NCBI GenBank assembly: GCA_964458605.1
Contig: CAYWLS010000019.1
Span: 20,904-84,903, forward strand
From: JBBSNV01 sp964458605
GTDB lineage: Bacteria; Pseudomonadota; Alphaproteobacteria; Reyranellales; JAQSWP01
Direction: 5' to 3'
DNA length: 64,000 bases
Part shown: piece after piece, positions 9,801 to 17,526 of the stretch
Position numbering within the stretch: position 1 is the stretch's first letter
Layout: every line of letters begins with the position of its first letter
Position numbers and translations under genes: made by a program
Notes under the pieces: generated by a model
Seen by the model: the letters and a program-made list of their open reading frames with translations, nothing else
What the model was told of the DNA's origin: nothing
Databases searched by the model: none

Positions 9801-10309
9801 ATGCCGGCCGCCTCGTCGATCACATGGCGCCGATCGGTCGGCTTGGCATTGATCAGCACGCCGATACGGCCCTGGCTGACCAGCGCCGTCGAGCGCGCCC
9901 CGGTGGCGGCATCGGCGAACATGGTCTGCACGTCGCGGGCCCGGGTCTCGTGGCCGTTGACCTTGTAGAGCGAGCCCATGCCGCGCTCGATGCGGCGTAT
10001 CACCTCGAGCTCGTCGGCGTCGTTGAGCGCCGCCGGCGCGGTGCGGTCGCGGTTGTCGAGCTTGAGCGCGACTTCGGCGATATTGCGCGCCGGCCGTTGC
10101 GCCGTACCGCCGAAGATCACGTCTTCCATCTCGCTGCCGCGCATCTGCTTGGCGGAGGTTTCCCCCATCACCCAGCGCAGCGCTTCCACCAGGTTCGACT
10201 TGCCGCAGCCATTGGGACCGACCACCCCGGTCAGGCCGGGCTGGATCACGAGATCGGTCGGGTCGACGAAGGACTTGAAACCGGAAAGATGGAGCCTGGT
10301 GAATTGCAC
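6848..10309 (-). CDS. smc: Chromosome segregation ATPase SMC
   Basis: A 1153-residue SMC protein of normal length. Walker A is GPNGCGKS near residue 32. Two long Ala/Glu/Arg-rich coiled coils (about 170-500 and 660-990) flank a hinge, and the C-terminal head carries the ABC signature LLSGGEQALTALSLL and Walker B CVLDEVDAPLDD. SMC with ScpA/ScpB condenses and segregates the chromosome. The gene follows the DsbA-like gene on the same strand after 35 bases, an order common in alphaproteobacteria. The opposite strand carries very long open frames that are shadows of the coiled coil. Confidence 0.97.
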   Translation of the reverse strand: MQFTRLHLSGFKSFVDPTDLVIQPGLTGVVGPNGCGKSNLVEALRWVMGETSAKQMRGSEMEDVIFGGTAQRPARNIAEVALKLDNRDRTAPAALNDADELEVIRRIERGMGSLYKVNGHETRARDVQTMFADAATGARSTALVSQGRIGVLINAKPTDRRHVIDEAAGITGLYARRHEAELRLRAAETNLTRVQDVLQTLDEQLRQLKKQARQASRYRNLSDHIRRAEAQLLALRLAAAETERAQARDRLREAEAQVADLTRLAGVAATAQADAAAVLPELRQEEASSAAKLQRLKVALDTLEAEERRVEQAREEGRTRLAQTEADTARESERQSDAQAAIGELDTEGRSAVAAQQDEAEAQQAALAALEQARAQVADAERNLEALTERIARDAAMQQAVMREIQELDERLGRLADRRQRLLGERGAVEAEIAAMPALADAEQKVGEAEAQLQASLQAADAAEAARAETEQSATAAQAHLQDATAKLTKLRAEATALAEVLAAHGGDLWPALIDAIDVMPGYELALGAAIGEDLEASGDSGAPVYWRALPPTFESAALPGDVEPLGRFMHGPAELDRRLSRIGVVADDDAGHALHPYLAPGQTLVTRQGAVWRWDGFTVKAGAPTAAAARLAQRNRLADLRSEIEIAEAETGEVERQHRSVREALEAARQAAQSARQAQRNAETALRDGRNAYAGLQRQAEAAATKLAALQEQMARLDQEHQEAAARRDERDQQRAQFVDLAALREQAGADRGALSDLRAGMVERQTTYDALLREAQLRAQRLRQIESERQTWQSRAEQSARQIEELAQRKATIEATLTDLDAKPAEIAEQRGKLLELIAEAEAERQVAADRLAEAESRLADADRALKQVEAELSQARESRVRREAQVEQGDAQLAGVIERIRERLRCEPEQVLEVAGIDSIEGLPELDKVEQRVEKLIHERETMGAVNLRAEEEADEMEKQIGAMTAERDDLVEAIARLRQGIAGLNREGRERFVAAFEQVDRHFQELFTKLFGGGKAQLRLTESEDPLEAGLEIMASPPGKKLQVMSLLSGGEQALTALSLLFAVFMTNPAPICVLDEVDAPLDDANVERFCNLVAEIAEKAETRFLIITHHRVTMAKMDRLFGVTMAERGVSQLVSVDLEEADRIVNAA

Positions 10310-10344
10310 GACTTTTGTTCCTGACGCGGGTTACGGACGATGGA

Positions 10345-11130
10345 TTACTGCAGCAGCTTGGCGAATTCGTCGAACGGCATGGCGCCGGCCACTTTCTTGC
10401 CATTGATGAAGAAAGTCGGCGTCGAATCGACGCCCAGCTGCTCGCCGCCCTGCCGCTCGGCGACGATCGACTTGACCAGCGTGTCGTTGGTCATGCAGGC
10501 CTTGAAGTCGGCTTCCGAGATGCCCGCCAGCCGGCCGATCTTGCCCAGCTCGGCGATCGTGCCGTCCATGTCGTTGATCTTGATCCAGTTGCGCTGCGAG
10601 CCGAACAGGATCTCGATCAGGGCGAAATAACGATCGTTGCCGGAGCATTCGGCCAGCATCGAGCCGCGCACGGCGTACTGGTCGAGCGGGAAATCGCGGA
10701 ACACCCATTTGACCTTGCCGGTATCGATGAACTGCTTCTTGACCTGCGGCAGGGTGTTGACGGCGAAGTCGGCGCAATGCGGGCAGGTCATCGAGGCATA
10801 CTCGATGACCGTGATCGGCGCCTTGGGGTCGCCCATCACATGGTCGCTGGGCTGTACTTCCAGCCCGGTCGGCACTGCCGGCACGCTGGCGGCGGCCGGC
10901 GCGGGGGCCGGGGTGCTGGCAGCCGGGGTCGGGGTGCTGGCGGCGGGAGCCGGAGTGCCGGCGGCGGGAGCCGGCATGGGCGAGGCCGGCGTGGCCGCCG
11001 GGGCCGGCATCGGGCTGGCGGCGGGGGCGTTGGACGGGCCGGACGAGCCTTTTCCCAGCAGGAAATAGCCGCCCACGGCAAGCGCGGCGACCACCACCAG
11101 GCCACCCACGACAATCAAGATATTCCGCAT
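10345..11130 (-). CDS. DsbA-family thiol:disulfide oxidoreductase
   Basis: A 261-residue protein with an N-terminal membrane anchor or signal (about residues 4-25), a Pro/Ala/Thr-rich linker (30-95) built of imperfect PAPAAST-type repeats, and a DsbA-like thioredoxin fold with the CPHC redox pair (about residue 127) and the cis-proline STPTFFING near the end. It likely acts in the periplasm on disulfide formation or isomerisation. Start ATG at 11130 has GGGGAG just upstream; a longer frame from 11208 lacks a site. It is likely cotranscribed with smc. Confidence 0.9.
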   Translation of the reverse strand: MRNILIVVGGLVVVAALAVGGYFLLGKGSSGPSNAPAASPMPAPAATPASPMPAPAAGTPAPAASTPTPAASTPAPAPAAASVPAVPTGLEVQPSDHVMGDPKAPITVIEYASMTCPHCADFAVNTLPQVKKQFIDTGKVKWVFRDFPLDQYAVRGSMLAECSGNDRYFALIEILFGSQRNWIKINDMDGTIAELGKIGRLAGISEADFKACMTNDTLVKSIVAERQGGEQLGVDSTPTFFINGKKVAGAMPFDEFAKLLQ

Positions 11131-11524
11131 GAAACTCCCCTTTGCCACAACATCTTGGGGTTTTGGCTTCCCAAGAGTCAAACGATTCACGCGCGGTCTT
11201 TTCCACATGGAGAAGTGCGCGAGCCAACCGGGGAAACTAGCGAGAATTTCGCGGCCAAACGATGACGACGGGGCCTCGGGCCGGCGGCGGCAGGGTCACG
11301 TTTGCGTGCGGCGCTGCTCCTCGTGACGCGGGCTGGGTCGGGATGGCACGTCAGGCGTCAGCCGGTTCCCTGACTGGTCCCTCACCGGTTTGCGCGCAAC
11401 GGCTGCGCGAGCTTGGCGGATCCATTGCGCAAGCGATGGCGGAATTTGCCCAAGCTGGCAGGTCCCCTGCGCAGCAGTTGCGCAGGGGCGCAGCGGTTGC
11501 GCAGGGGCGCGCCTTGGTCGGCCG
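11131..11524. other. Gene-free stretch of 394 bases
   Basis: This holds the upstream region of the DsbA-like gene on the minus strand (a TTGACT is present near 11180 but with no convincing -10) and the downstream region of the metallo-hydrolase gene. A 101-codon open frame at 11262-11567 has no recognisable domain and overlaps the next gene antisense. The right third carries TGCGC-rich inverted and direct repeats, listed separately. Confidence 0.5.
11464..11510. repeat. Perfect inverted repeat plus 19-base-period direct repeat
   Basis: CCCCTGCGCA (11464-11473) and TGCGCAGGGG (11479-11488) form a perfect ten-base-pair stem with a five-base loop. GTTGCGCAGGGGCGC occurs at 11477-11491 and again at 11496-11510. 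It lies just after the stop of the metallo-hydrolase gene (minus strand). There is no T-run, so a standard intrinsic terminator is not supported. Confidence 0.6.
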
Positions 11525-12187
11525 TCAGGAACCGGTCTCGTCCTCGAACAGCATGTCGGCGACATAGGGATTGGTCTTGCGCTCCCAGCCGAAGGTCGAG
11601 GTCTGGCCGTGGCCGGGCACGAAGGTGATGTCGTCGCCCCGCGGAAACAGCTTGCCGCGAATCGAATGGATCAGATCGTCGTGATTGCCGCGCGGGAAGT
11701 CGGTGCGACCGACCGAGCCCCTGAACAGCACGTCGCCGACCAGGGCCAGCCGCATCTGCGGCTGCACGAACACGACATGGCCCGGCGTATGGCCGGGGCA
11801 ATGCACCACGTCGAACCCGACCTCGCCCACCGTGACCGTCTCGCCGTCGGCCAGCCAGCGATCGGGCAGGAACGGCTTCTCCTTGGGGAAGTTGTATTTC
11901 TTGCCCGCCTCCGGCAGTTCCTCGATCAGATAGCGATCGTCGGGATGGGGACCTTCGATCGGCACGCCGAACTCCGCCGCCAGCGTACCCGCCGCGGTGG
12001 CGTGATCGAGATGGCCATGCGTCAGCAGCACCTTCTCCAGGGTCACGCCATTCTTCTCCAGCGCCTGGCGTACGATCGGCAGGTCGCCGCCGGCATCGAC
12101 CACGGCGCCGCGTTTGGTGTTTTCGCACCAGATCAGCGAGCAGTTCTGCTGAAACGGCGTGACGGGGATGATCAGGCATTTGAGCAT
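11525..12187 (-). CDS. Metallo-beta-lactamase-fold hydrolase (glyoxalase II / YcbL-like)
   Basis: A 220-residue single-domain protein with the zinc motif THGHLDHA (about residues 57-64), further ligands in HCPGHTPGH and GDVLFRGSVGR, and a C-terminal PGHGQTS. The short form without the extra substrate-binding helix domain matches YcbL/GloC-like hydrolases, which cleave S-lactoylglutathione or related thioesters. It has ATG at 12187 and stands 72 bases from the DUF721 gene on the same strand. Confidence 0.85.
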   Translation of the reverse strand: MLKCLIIPVTPFQQNCSLIWCENTKRGAVVDAGGDLPIVRQALEKNGVTLEKVLLTHGHLDHATAAGTLAAEFGVPIEGPHPDDRYLIEELPEAGKKYNFPKEKPFLPDRWLADGETVTVGEVGFDVVHCPGHTPGHVVFVQPQMRLALVGDVLFRGSVGRTDFPRGNHDDLIHSIRGKLFPRGDDITFVPGHGQTSTFGWERKTNPYVADMLFEDETGS

Positions 12188-12259
12188 GGCGCTGATATAG
12201 GCGTTTCGGCCGCGCTTGCGAAGGGGCTTGGCGCCAATCGGCCCGGGACGGCTCCGTCC

Positions 12260-12742
12260 CTAGGGCTTGCCGGGGTCGCGGGCGATGGCCTGGCCCAGCC
12301 GCTTCAGCGCCGCTCGCAGATCGGGATCGCCGACCTGGTCGGCGGCTTCCAGCATGGCGCGCCGCGTGGTCGCATCCACCGGCGTGGCGAGCCGCGGCCC
12401 GAGGCTGCGCGGCTGGGGCAGGGGCGCCTGGACCAGGGCGAGTTTGGCCACCGCGGTAAAGCCCAGGAAGGCGTTCACCCGCTGCAGGATCTCCGGAACG
12501 CGATGCTGCAATTCCAGCGCCGCCGCGCCGGTACAGCGCAGATGCAGGGTGCCGGGCGCCTTGCCGCGGCCCCCGGCCAGCTTTTCCGGACGGCTTTGCC
12601 GCGCCAGCTCGGCGCCGACGATCTCCGGCCATACGCCGATCAGGCTCAGCACCGGCGACGGCTTGCCGCCCAGCGCGCCGCGCAGTTTGGGCATGACCCG
12701 GCCCAGGCTGGTGGTCCCGCTGCGATGCTGCTGGTCGTTCAC
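12260..12742 (-). CDS. DUF721 / DciA-like protein
   Basis: A 160-residue protein with the DUF721 core in residues 10-95 (W-x-E-I-V-G near 33, then a LHLRCTGAAALEL strand-helix). DUF721 proteins include DciA, which helps load the replicative helicase in bacteria without DnaC. GTG at 12742 was chosen because GAGG lies five to six bases upstream; an ATG-type frame from 12787 would overlap the divergent mutY start. The C-terminal third is Pro/Arg-rich and not conserved. It diverges from mutY, a common alphaproteobacterial arrangement. Confidence 0.75.
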   Translation of the reverse strand: MNDQQHRSGTTSLGRVMPKLRGALGGKPSPVLSLIGVWPEIVGAELARQSRPEKLAGGRGKAPGTLHLRCTGAAALELQHRVPEILQRVNAFLGFTAVAKLALVQAPLPQPRSLGPRLATPVDATTRRAMLEAADQVGDPDLRAALKRLGQAIARDPGKP

Positions 12743-12785
12743 GCTCGCCTCGATAATTGATCGGCTGCTCGCTATGGTAGCCCGC

Positions 12786-13910
12786 ATGCCCGCCAGCCGA
12801 AAGCCAGGGCGCTGCGCCGACCGGATCGCGGCGCCCGACGTCGCCTCCGATCTGCTCGCCTGGTACGACCGCCATCGCCGCCGCCTGCCGTGGCGCGCGC
12901 TGCCGGGCGAGGCGGCCGATCCCTATCGCGTCTGGCTGTCGGAGATCATGCTGCAGCAGACCACCGTCGCCACGGTCGGACCCTATTTCAGGGACTTCCT
13001 CGAACGCTGGCCTGACGTGGTCGCGCTGGCCGGGGCGAAGCTGGACGACGTGCTGCATGCCTGGCAGGGCCTGGGCTACTACGCCCGCGCCCGCAACCTG
13101 CATCGCTGCGCCCAGGCGGTGGCCCAGGATCGCGGCGGCGTTTTCCCGGACACCGAGGCGGGTTTGCGCGAACTGCCCGGCATCGGCGCCTATACGGCTG
13201 CCGCCATCGCCGCCATCGCCTTCGACCGTCGGGCCAATGTGGTCGACGGCAATGTCGAGCGGGTCATGGCGCGGCTGTTCGCCGTCGCCGATCCATTGCC
13301 CGGCGCGAAGGAACGGCTGCGCGATCTGGCCGCCGCGCTGGTGCCGGCGCGACGCTGTGGCGACTATGCCCAGGCGCTGATGGATCTGGGCGCCACCGTC
13401 TGCACGCCGCGCAAGCCCAAATGCGTGATCTGTCCGCTCCTCGCGCAATGCCGGGCGCGCGCCCTGGGCATTGCCGCGGATCTGCCGGCGCGTTCGGCCA
13501 AGGCCGACAAGCCGACCCGCCATGCCGTGGCCTTCGTCGCGTTGCGTCCCGACGGCGCCATGCTGCTGCGCCGGCGCGACGAGAAGGGCATGCTGGGCGG
13601 CATGATGGAAGTGCCCACCACGCCGTGGCGCGCCGAGAACTGGACCCTCGAACGGGCCCAGCTCGAGGCGCCGGTCAAGGCCGCGCCCCGGTCGCCCTGG
13701 CGCCAACTGCCCGGCATCGTGCGCCACAGCTTCACCCATTTCGACTTCGAGATCGTGGTGGCGGTGGCCCGGGTATCGGCGTCGGCCGCCCGGGCGGCCT
13801 TGGGCAGCTGGGTCTCGCTCGATGCGTTGAGCGACCAGGCCCTGCCCACGGTGATGAAAAAAATCATTGCGCATGCGCTCAAGCAGAGCGCCGCGCAACG
13901 CGCGGCGTGA
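12786..13910 (+). CDS. mutY: A/G-specific adenine glycosylase MutY
   Basis: A 374-residue base-excision repair enzyme that removes adenine paired with 8-oxoguanine. It has the catalytic Glu in LSEIMLQQTTV, the helix-hairpin-helix LPGIGAYTAAAI, the catalytic Asp in VVDGNVERV, and an iron-sulfur loop with C-x6-C-x2-C-x5-C (CTPRKPKC, ICPL, QC). The C-terminal Nudix-like domain (about 230-370) recognises 8-oxoG. Starts at 12774 and 12786 are both possible; neither has a clear ribosome-binding site. Nine bases separate it from the methyltransferase, so they are probably cotranscribed. Confidence 0.95.
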   Translation: MPASRKPGRCADRIAAPDVASDLLAWYDRHRRRLPWRALPGEAADPYRVWLSEIMLQQTTVATVGPYFRDFLERWPDVVALAGAKLDDVLHAWQGLGYYARARNLHRCAQAVAQDRGGVFPDTEAGLRELPGIGAYTAAAIAAIAFDRRANVVDGNVERVMARLFAVADPLPGAKERLRDLAAALVPARRCGDYAQALMDLGATVCTPRKPKCVICPLLAQCRARALGIAADLPARSAKADKPTRHAVAFVALRPDGAMLLRRRDEKGMLGGMMEVPTTPWRAENWTLERAQLEAPVKAAPRSPWRQLPGIVRHSFTHFDFEIVVAVARVSASAARAALGSWVSLDALSDQALPTVMKKIIAHALKQSAAQRAA

Positions 13911-13919
13911 GGAGAGACC

Positions 13920-14582
13920 ATGGCGGCTGCCGACGACGGCGATTTCTGGCGCGATCCGGCGTTCGTGCCCTGCTACATCGATCTCAGCGGCTTTGCCGTG
14001 TCGCTGATCCCGCGGCCGCGCGATGCGGCGTTCAACCTGCTGCAACTGGGCGCCGGCAGCGGCCGGCTGGCGGCGGCGATCGCCACCGCCTTCCCCCAGG
14101 CGCGGCTGACCCTGATGGAATCCGATGGCAGGCTGCTGGCGCGAGCGCGCGAACGGCTGGGCGACGATGCCGCGCGCTGCGAATTCATCGAGACCGACTG
14201 GATGGAAGAACCGCTGCCGGGCGGCCAGGACGTGATCTCGACCATGCTGGCGCTCGAGCCGCTGGGCGCGGAGGAGCGCGCCGATCTCCATGCCGACATG
14301 CTGGGCGCGCTGGTGCGCTACGGCATGGTGGTGCTGGCCGAGTGCGTGAGCGGCGGCAGCCCGGGCATCGACTATGCCTACGCCACGGTGTGGCGCGAGC
14401 AGGTGGCGGCGGCGGGCGGCGATGCCAGGCTGATCGAGCGGCGCGCCAACGAGCTGGCGATCCTGCCGCTGCCGACGATGGAGGAACATGTCGCGGCGCT
14501 GACCAAGGCGGGATTCGCCGAGGCCAGCTGCTGGTACAAGAACATGGGCTTCACGCTGGTATCCGGCGTCAAGGCGATGTGA
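13920..14582 (+). CDS. Class I SAM-dependent methyltransferase-like protein
   Basis: A 220-residue Rossmann-fold methyltransferase. The SAM-binding loop is LQLGAGSGRLA near residue 42, followed by an acidic residue at the end of strand 2 (TLMESD). The substrate is not apparent. GGAGAG lies five bases before ATG at 13920, nine bases after mutY. The C-terminal half ends with ALTKAGFAEASCWYKN, as in several small-molecule methyltransferases. Confidence 0.7.
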   Translation: MAAADDGDFWRDPAFVPCYIDLSGFAVSLIPRPRDAAFNLLQLGAGSGRLAAAIATAFPQARLTLMESDGRLLARARERLGDDAARCEFIETDWMEEPLPGGQDVISTMLALEPLGAEERADLHADMLGALVRYGMVVLAECVSGGSPGIDYAYATVWREQVAAAGGDARLIERRANELAILPLPTMEEHVAALTKAGFAEASCWYKNMGFTLVSGVKAM

Positions 14583-14599
14583 GGCGGTTGGAGGAATCG

Positions 14600-15010
14600 A
14601 TGTTCGAACGGCGCAATCAGCCGGTGATCTCGCACGCCGAGTGGCGTCGCCGCGTGGCGCGCTCGGCCGCCCTGGCCGGCGGCGTGATCGTCGCGGCCCT
14701 GGGGCTGGGCGTGCTGGGCTATCGCTACCTGGCCGAGCTGGGCTGGCTCGATTCGCTGCTCAACGCCTCGATGATCCTGGGCGGCATGGGGCCGGTCGAC
14801 CCGATCCACACCGACCGGGGCAAGCTGTTCGCCGCGTTCTACGCCCTGTTCAGCGGCGTGATCTTCATCGGCACCTTCGGCGTGCTGATCGCGCCCTGGG
14901 CGCATCGCATGCTGCACCGGTTCCATGCCGTCGACGAGGACGACGCCGACAACGGCGCCGACAAGCCGCGCCCGCGCGCGGCGCGGACCGCCGGCAAGGC
15001 GCGGCGTTGA
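14600..15010 (+). CDS. Small membrane protein with ion-channel-like pore segment
   Basis: A 136-residue protein with two hydrophobic helices (about 25-48 and 70-100) and a short re-entrant-like stretch between them containing MILGGMGPVD. The pattern TM - pore helix - short loop - TM resembles the potassium-channel pore module, but the usual TxGYGD filter is replaced by LGGMGP. Basic and acidic tail after residue 108. GGAGG lies five bases before the ATG. Convergent with ccrM, with four bases between the stops. I know homologous-looking proteins only as hypothetical; channel activity is inference. Confidence 0.65.
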   Translation: MFERRNQPVISHAEWRRRVARSAALAGGVIVAALGLGVLGYRYLAELGWLDSLLNASMILGGMGPVDPIHTDRGKLFAAFYALFSGVIFIGTFGVLIAPWAHRMLHRFHAVDEDDADNGADKPRPRAARTAGKARR

Positions 15011-15014
15011 GATT

Positions 15015-16088
15015 CTAGATCAGGCGGGCGCGGATCTGCTGGCGCAGCAGGTCGAGCGGCAGCAGCTTTCCTTCGGCGTCGAAATGCCAGAAGGTCCAGC
15101 CGTTGCAGGCCGGCGCGCCCTGCACCGCGGCGCCCACCTGATGGATCGAACCGCGATGCTCGCCCCGGCTGTTGCTGGCGACGATGGTGCCGTCGGCCCG
15201 CACCCGGGCGTGGAACCGGCGGCCGTGGTCCGACAGCAGCGAGCCCGGGCTCAGCAGGCCGGTCTCGACCACCACGCCGAACGGCACGCGCGGCTCGTGC
15301 CGCTTGGAGGGCGGGGCGGCGATCTCCTCGTCCGACAGCGGCGCGACCTCGGCGATGCGCTCGCGGGCGATGCGGGCATAGTCGGCCTCGCGCTCGATGC
15401 CGATGAAGTTGCGGCCCAGCCGCTTGGCCACCGCGCCGGTGGTGCCGGAGCCGGTGAAGGGATCGAGCACCATGTCGCCTTTGTTGGTCGAAGCCAGCAG
15501 CACGCGGAACAGCAGGGCCTCGGGCTTCTGCGTCGGATGGGCCTTCTTGCCGTCGCTCTTCAGCCGCTCGCCGCCGGAGCAGATCGGCAGCAGCCAGTCC
15601 GACCGCATCTGCACGCCCTCGTTCAGCTGCTTCATGGCTTCGTAGTTGAAGGTGTAGCGCTTCTGCTCCTTGTCGCGGGCGCACCAGATCATGGTCTCGT
15701 GCGCGTTGGTGAAGCGCTTGCCGCGAAAGTTCGGCATCGGGTTGGATTTGCGCCAGATAACGTCGTTCAGCATCCAGAAGCCCAGATCCTGCAGCGCCGT
15801 GCCCAGCCGGAAGATGTTGTGATAGGAGCCGATCACCCACAACGTGCCGCTGTCCTTCAGCACCCGCTTGGCCTGCGTCAGCCAGGCGCGGCTGAAGTGA
15901 TCGTACGTGGCGAAGTCGGCGAAGCGGTCCCACGCGTCGTCGACGGCGTCGACCTTGGAGTTGTTGGGCCGCAGCAGATCGCCGCCGAGCTGCAGATTGT
16001 AAGGCGGGTCAGCAAAGATCACGTCGACGCTGGCGGCTGGCAGTTTCGCCATCTCCGCCACGCAATCGCCGACAATGATCTTTGCCAT
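15015..16088 (-). CDS. ccrM: Cell-cycle DNA adenine methyltransferase CcrM (GANTC)
   Basis: A 357-residue beta-class N6-adenine methyltransferase: catalytic DPPY near residue 27 precedes the SAM-binding LDPFTGSGTTG near 219. The C-terminal domain (about 260-357, with GWTFWHFDAEGKL) is the CcrM-specific extension needed for GANTC recognition. Length is that of Caulobacter CcrM. Start is ATG at 16088; a longer frame would consume the GANTC-rich leader. It follows rnhB on the same strand, and the 157-base gap between them holds seven GANTC sites, suggesting methylation-dependent control. Confidence 0.95.
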   Translation of the reverse strand: MAKIIVGDCVAEMAKLPAASVDVIFADPPYNLQLGGDLLRPNNSKVDAVDDAWDRFADFATYDHFSRAWLTQAKRVLKDSGTLWVIGSYHNIFRLGTALQDLGFWMLNDVIWRKSNPMPNFRGKRFTNAHETMIWCARDKEQKRYTFNYEAMKQLNEGVQMRSDWLLPICSGGERLKSDGKKAHPTQKPEALLFRVLLASTNKGDMVLDPFTGSGTTGAVAKRLGRNFIGIEREADYARIARERIAEVAPLSDEEIAAPPSKRHEPRVPFGVVVETGLLSPGSLLSDHGRRFHARVRADGTIVASNSRGEHRGSIHQVGAAVQGAPACNGWTFWHFDAEGKLLPLDLLRQQIRARLI

Positions 16089-16090
16089 TG

Positions 16091-16247
16091 GACTCCCCCG
16101 AGTCTGACCCGTTGCCTCCGCGCGTCCCCCACGCCACGGCGACAAAACAGCCGACAAGGTGAATCATTGGCTGTGGAAAAGTCAAGAATCCAAATGGATT
16201 CAAAGGTTTAATACCATATCTGGTAGGATACGAATCGTCCGCGACTC
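16091..16247 (-). promoter_or_regulatory. GANTC site cluster upstream of ccrM
   Basis: Seven GANTC sites start at 16091, 16100, 16161, 16186, 16197, 16232 and 16243. Two pairs form perfect palindromes: GACTCCCCCGAGTC (16091-16104) and GAATCCAAATGGATTC (16186-16201). A TTGACT is present on the minus strand at 16180-16185. GANTC is the target of CcrM, and in Caulobacter methylation of such sites controls ccrM transcription; here autoregulation is inferred from the density. Confidence 0.7.
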
Positions 16248-16911
16248 AATCCCTGCGATCCATCTCGCCGATTTCCTCGATCGCCACTGCGCCGCTGCCG
16301 AGGAAAAGCGGCATGGCGATGAAGCTGCGCCGGTGGTGCGGCGTGGGGCCATGGCGTTCCAGCGCGGCGCGATGCTCGGCGGTGGCGTAGCCTACATTGT
16401 GGTGCCAGCCGAATTCCGGATGCTGGTCGGCCAGCGCGTACATCAACCGATCGCGCGTCACCTTGGCGACGATCGAGGCGGCGGCGATCGACAAGGACTT
16501 GGCGTCGCCTTTCACCACGGTGTGCACCGGGCAGGGCAGGTCGGGCTTCTGGTTGCCGTCGACCAGCGCCGCCAGCGGCCGTACCGGCAGCGCGTCGAGC
16601 GCGCGGCGCATCGCCAGCAGCGAAGCGCGCAGGATGTTGATGGTGTCGATCTCCTCGACGCTGCACTGGCCGATGCCGATCGCGACCGTCTTGCACTCGT
16701 GCAGCTTGGCGAAGATCGCCTCGCGCTCCTCGCGCGCCAGCTTCTTGGAATCGTCGATGCGCCGCTGCAGGCGCTGCGGCATCGCCTTGTGTTCCAGCAC
16801 CACCACCGCCGCCGCCACCACCGGCCCGGCCAGCGGCCCGCGGCCGGCTTCGTCCAGCCCAGCGATCGGGCCGTCGATGGCAAGCGCGCGCTCCAGTCTG
16901 AAAGTCGGCAT
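16246..16911 (-). CDS. rnhB: Ribonuclease HII
   Basis: A 221-residue enzyme that nicks RNA in RNA-DNA hybrids and removes single ribonucleotides from DNA. The acidic site is seen in AGLDEAGRGPLAGPV (residues 17-31) and in ALVDGNQ, with SIAAASIVAKVTRD the second family signature. Start ATG at 16911 has GGGGG five bases upstream. The tail (EEIGEMDRRD) is short and divergent. Located directly upstream of ccrM, the order seen in other alphaproteobacteria. Confidence 0.95.
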   Translation of the reverse strand: MPTFRLERALAIDGPIAGLDEAGRGPLAGPVVAAAVVVLEHKAMPQRLQRRIDDSKKLAREEREAIFAKLHECKTVAIGIGQCSVEEIDTINILRASLLAMRRALDALPVRPLAALVDGNQKPDLPCPVHTVVKGDAKSLSIAAASIVAKVTRDRLMYALADQHPEFGWHHNVGYATAEHRAALERHGPTPHHRRSFIAMPLFLGSGAVAIEEIGEMDRRD

Positions 16912-16942
16912 GGCCCCCGCTGGCCCGGTGTATGTTGTGGCG

Positions 16943-17518
16943 ATGGGCCATCCTGTTTCGTCCGACCGCGCGATGCAAGAAGATCGCGTGCGCGAGATTA
17001 TCGCGGCCGATGCCGGGGCGATGGCGCAGTTGCGCGCTGTGCGCGCGCTGGATTTGCCGGATTGCTGCACCTCCGGCGGCTTCCTGCGCAATCGGGTGTG
17101 GGATGCGCTGAGCCGCAGTGCAACGCCATACCGCGCCGACACCGACGTGCTGTTCTTCGACGCTGTGGATATGTGCAAAACCCGCGAGCAGGCGCTCGAG
17201 GCCGCGCTGACTGAGGCCGTGCCGGACGCCGAATGGCAAGTGCGCAACCAGGCGCGCATGCATCTGGCCAACGGCGATCCGCCCTATCGCGACACGGCCC
17301 ATGCCATGAGCTATTGGCTGGAGACCTGCACCGCGGTGGGCGTGCGGCTGAAGGCCGATGACCGGCTGACCATCGTGGCGCCGCTCGGCTTGGACGATCT
17401 GCTGGGGCTGGTGTTCCGTCCCACCGATGCAGGGCTGCGCCGGCGTGCCGTCTATCGTCAGCGCCTCGACACCAAGCCGTGGCGGGCGCAGTGGCCGCAC
17501 GCCACCTTCATCGAATAG
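16943..17518 (+). CDS. Nucleotidyltransferase family protein (PF06042-like)
   Basis: A 191-residue protein with TSGGFLRNRVWD and DTDVLFFD (about residue 70-75), which match the active-site pattern of small nucleotidyltransferases of the YP_/DUF925 type (paired aspartates in a beta-strand). C-terminal PWRAQWPHATFIE is also family-like. Role and substrate unknown. It is divergent from rnhB; ATG at 16943 is used, with ATG at 16973 possible. It is followed after eight bases by a small conserved unknown. Confidence 0.78.
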   Translation: MGHPVSSDRAMQEDRVREIIAADAGAMAQLRAVRALDLPDCCTSGGFLRNRVWDALSRSATPYRADTDVLFFDAVDMCKTREQALEAALTEAVPDAEWQVRNQARMHLANGDPPYRDTAHAMSYWLETCTAVGVRLKADDRLTIVAPLGLDDLLGLVFRPTDAGLRRRAVYRQRLDTKPWRAQWPHATFIE

Positions 17519-17526
17519 GGGCTGCG

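Noticed and set aside
6965..10324. A 1119-codon plus-strand open frame opposite smc
   Set aside because: It is antisense to a clear SMC gene and is Leu/Gly/Gln/Arg-rich without any motif. High GC and the coiled-coil codon bias explain its length.
11262..11567. A 101-codon plus-strand frame in the 394-base gap
   Set aside because: It has no start signal or domain and overlaps the real metallo-hydrolase gene antisense.
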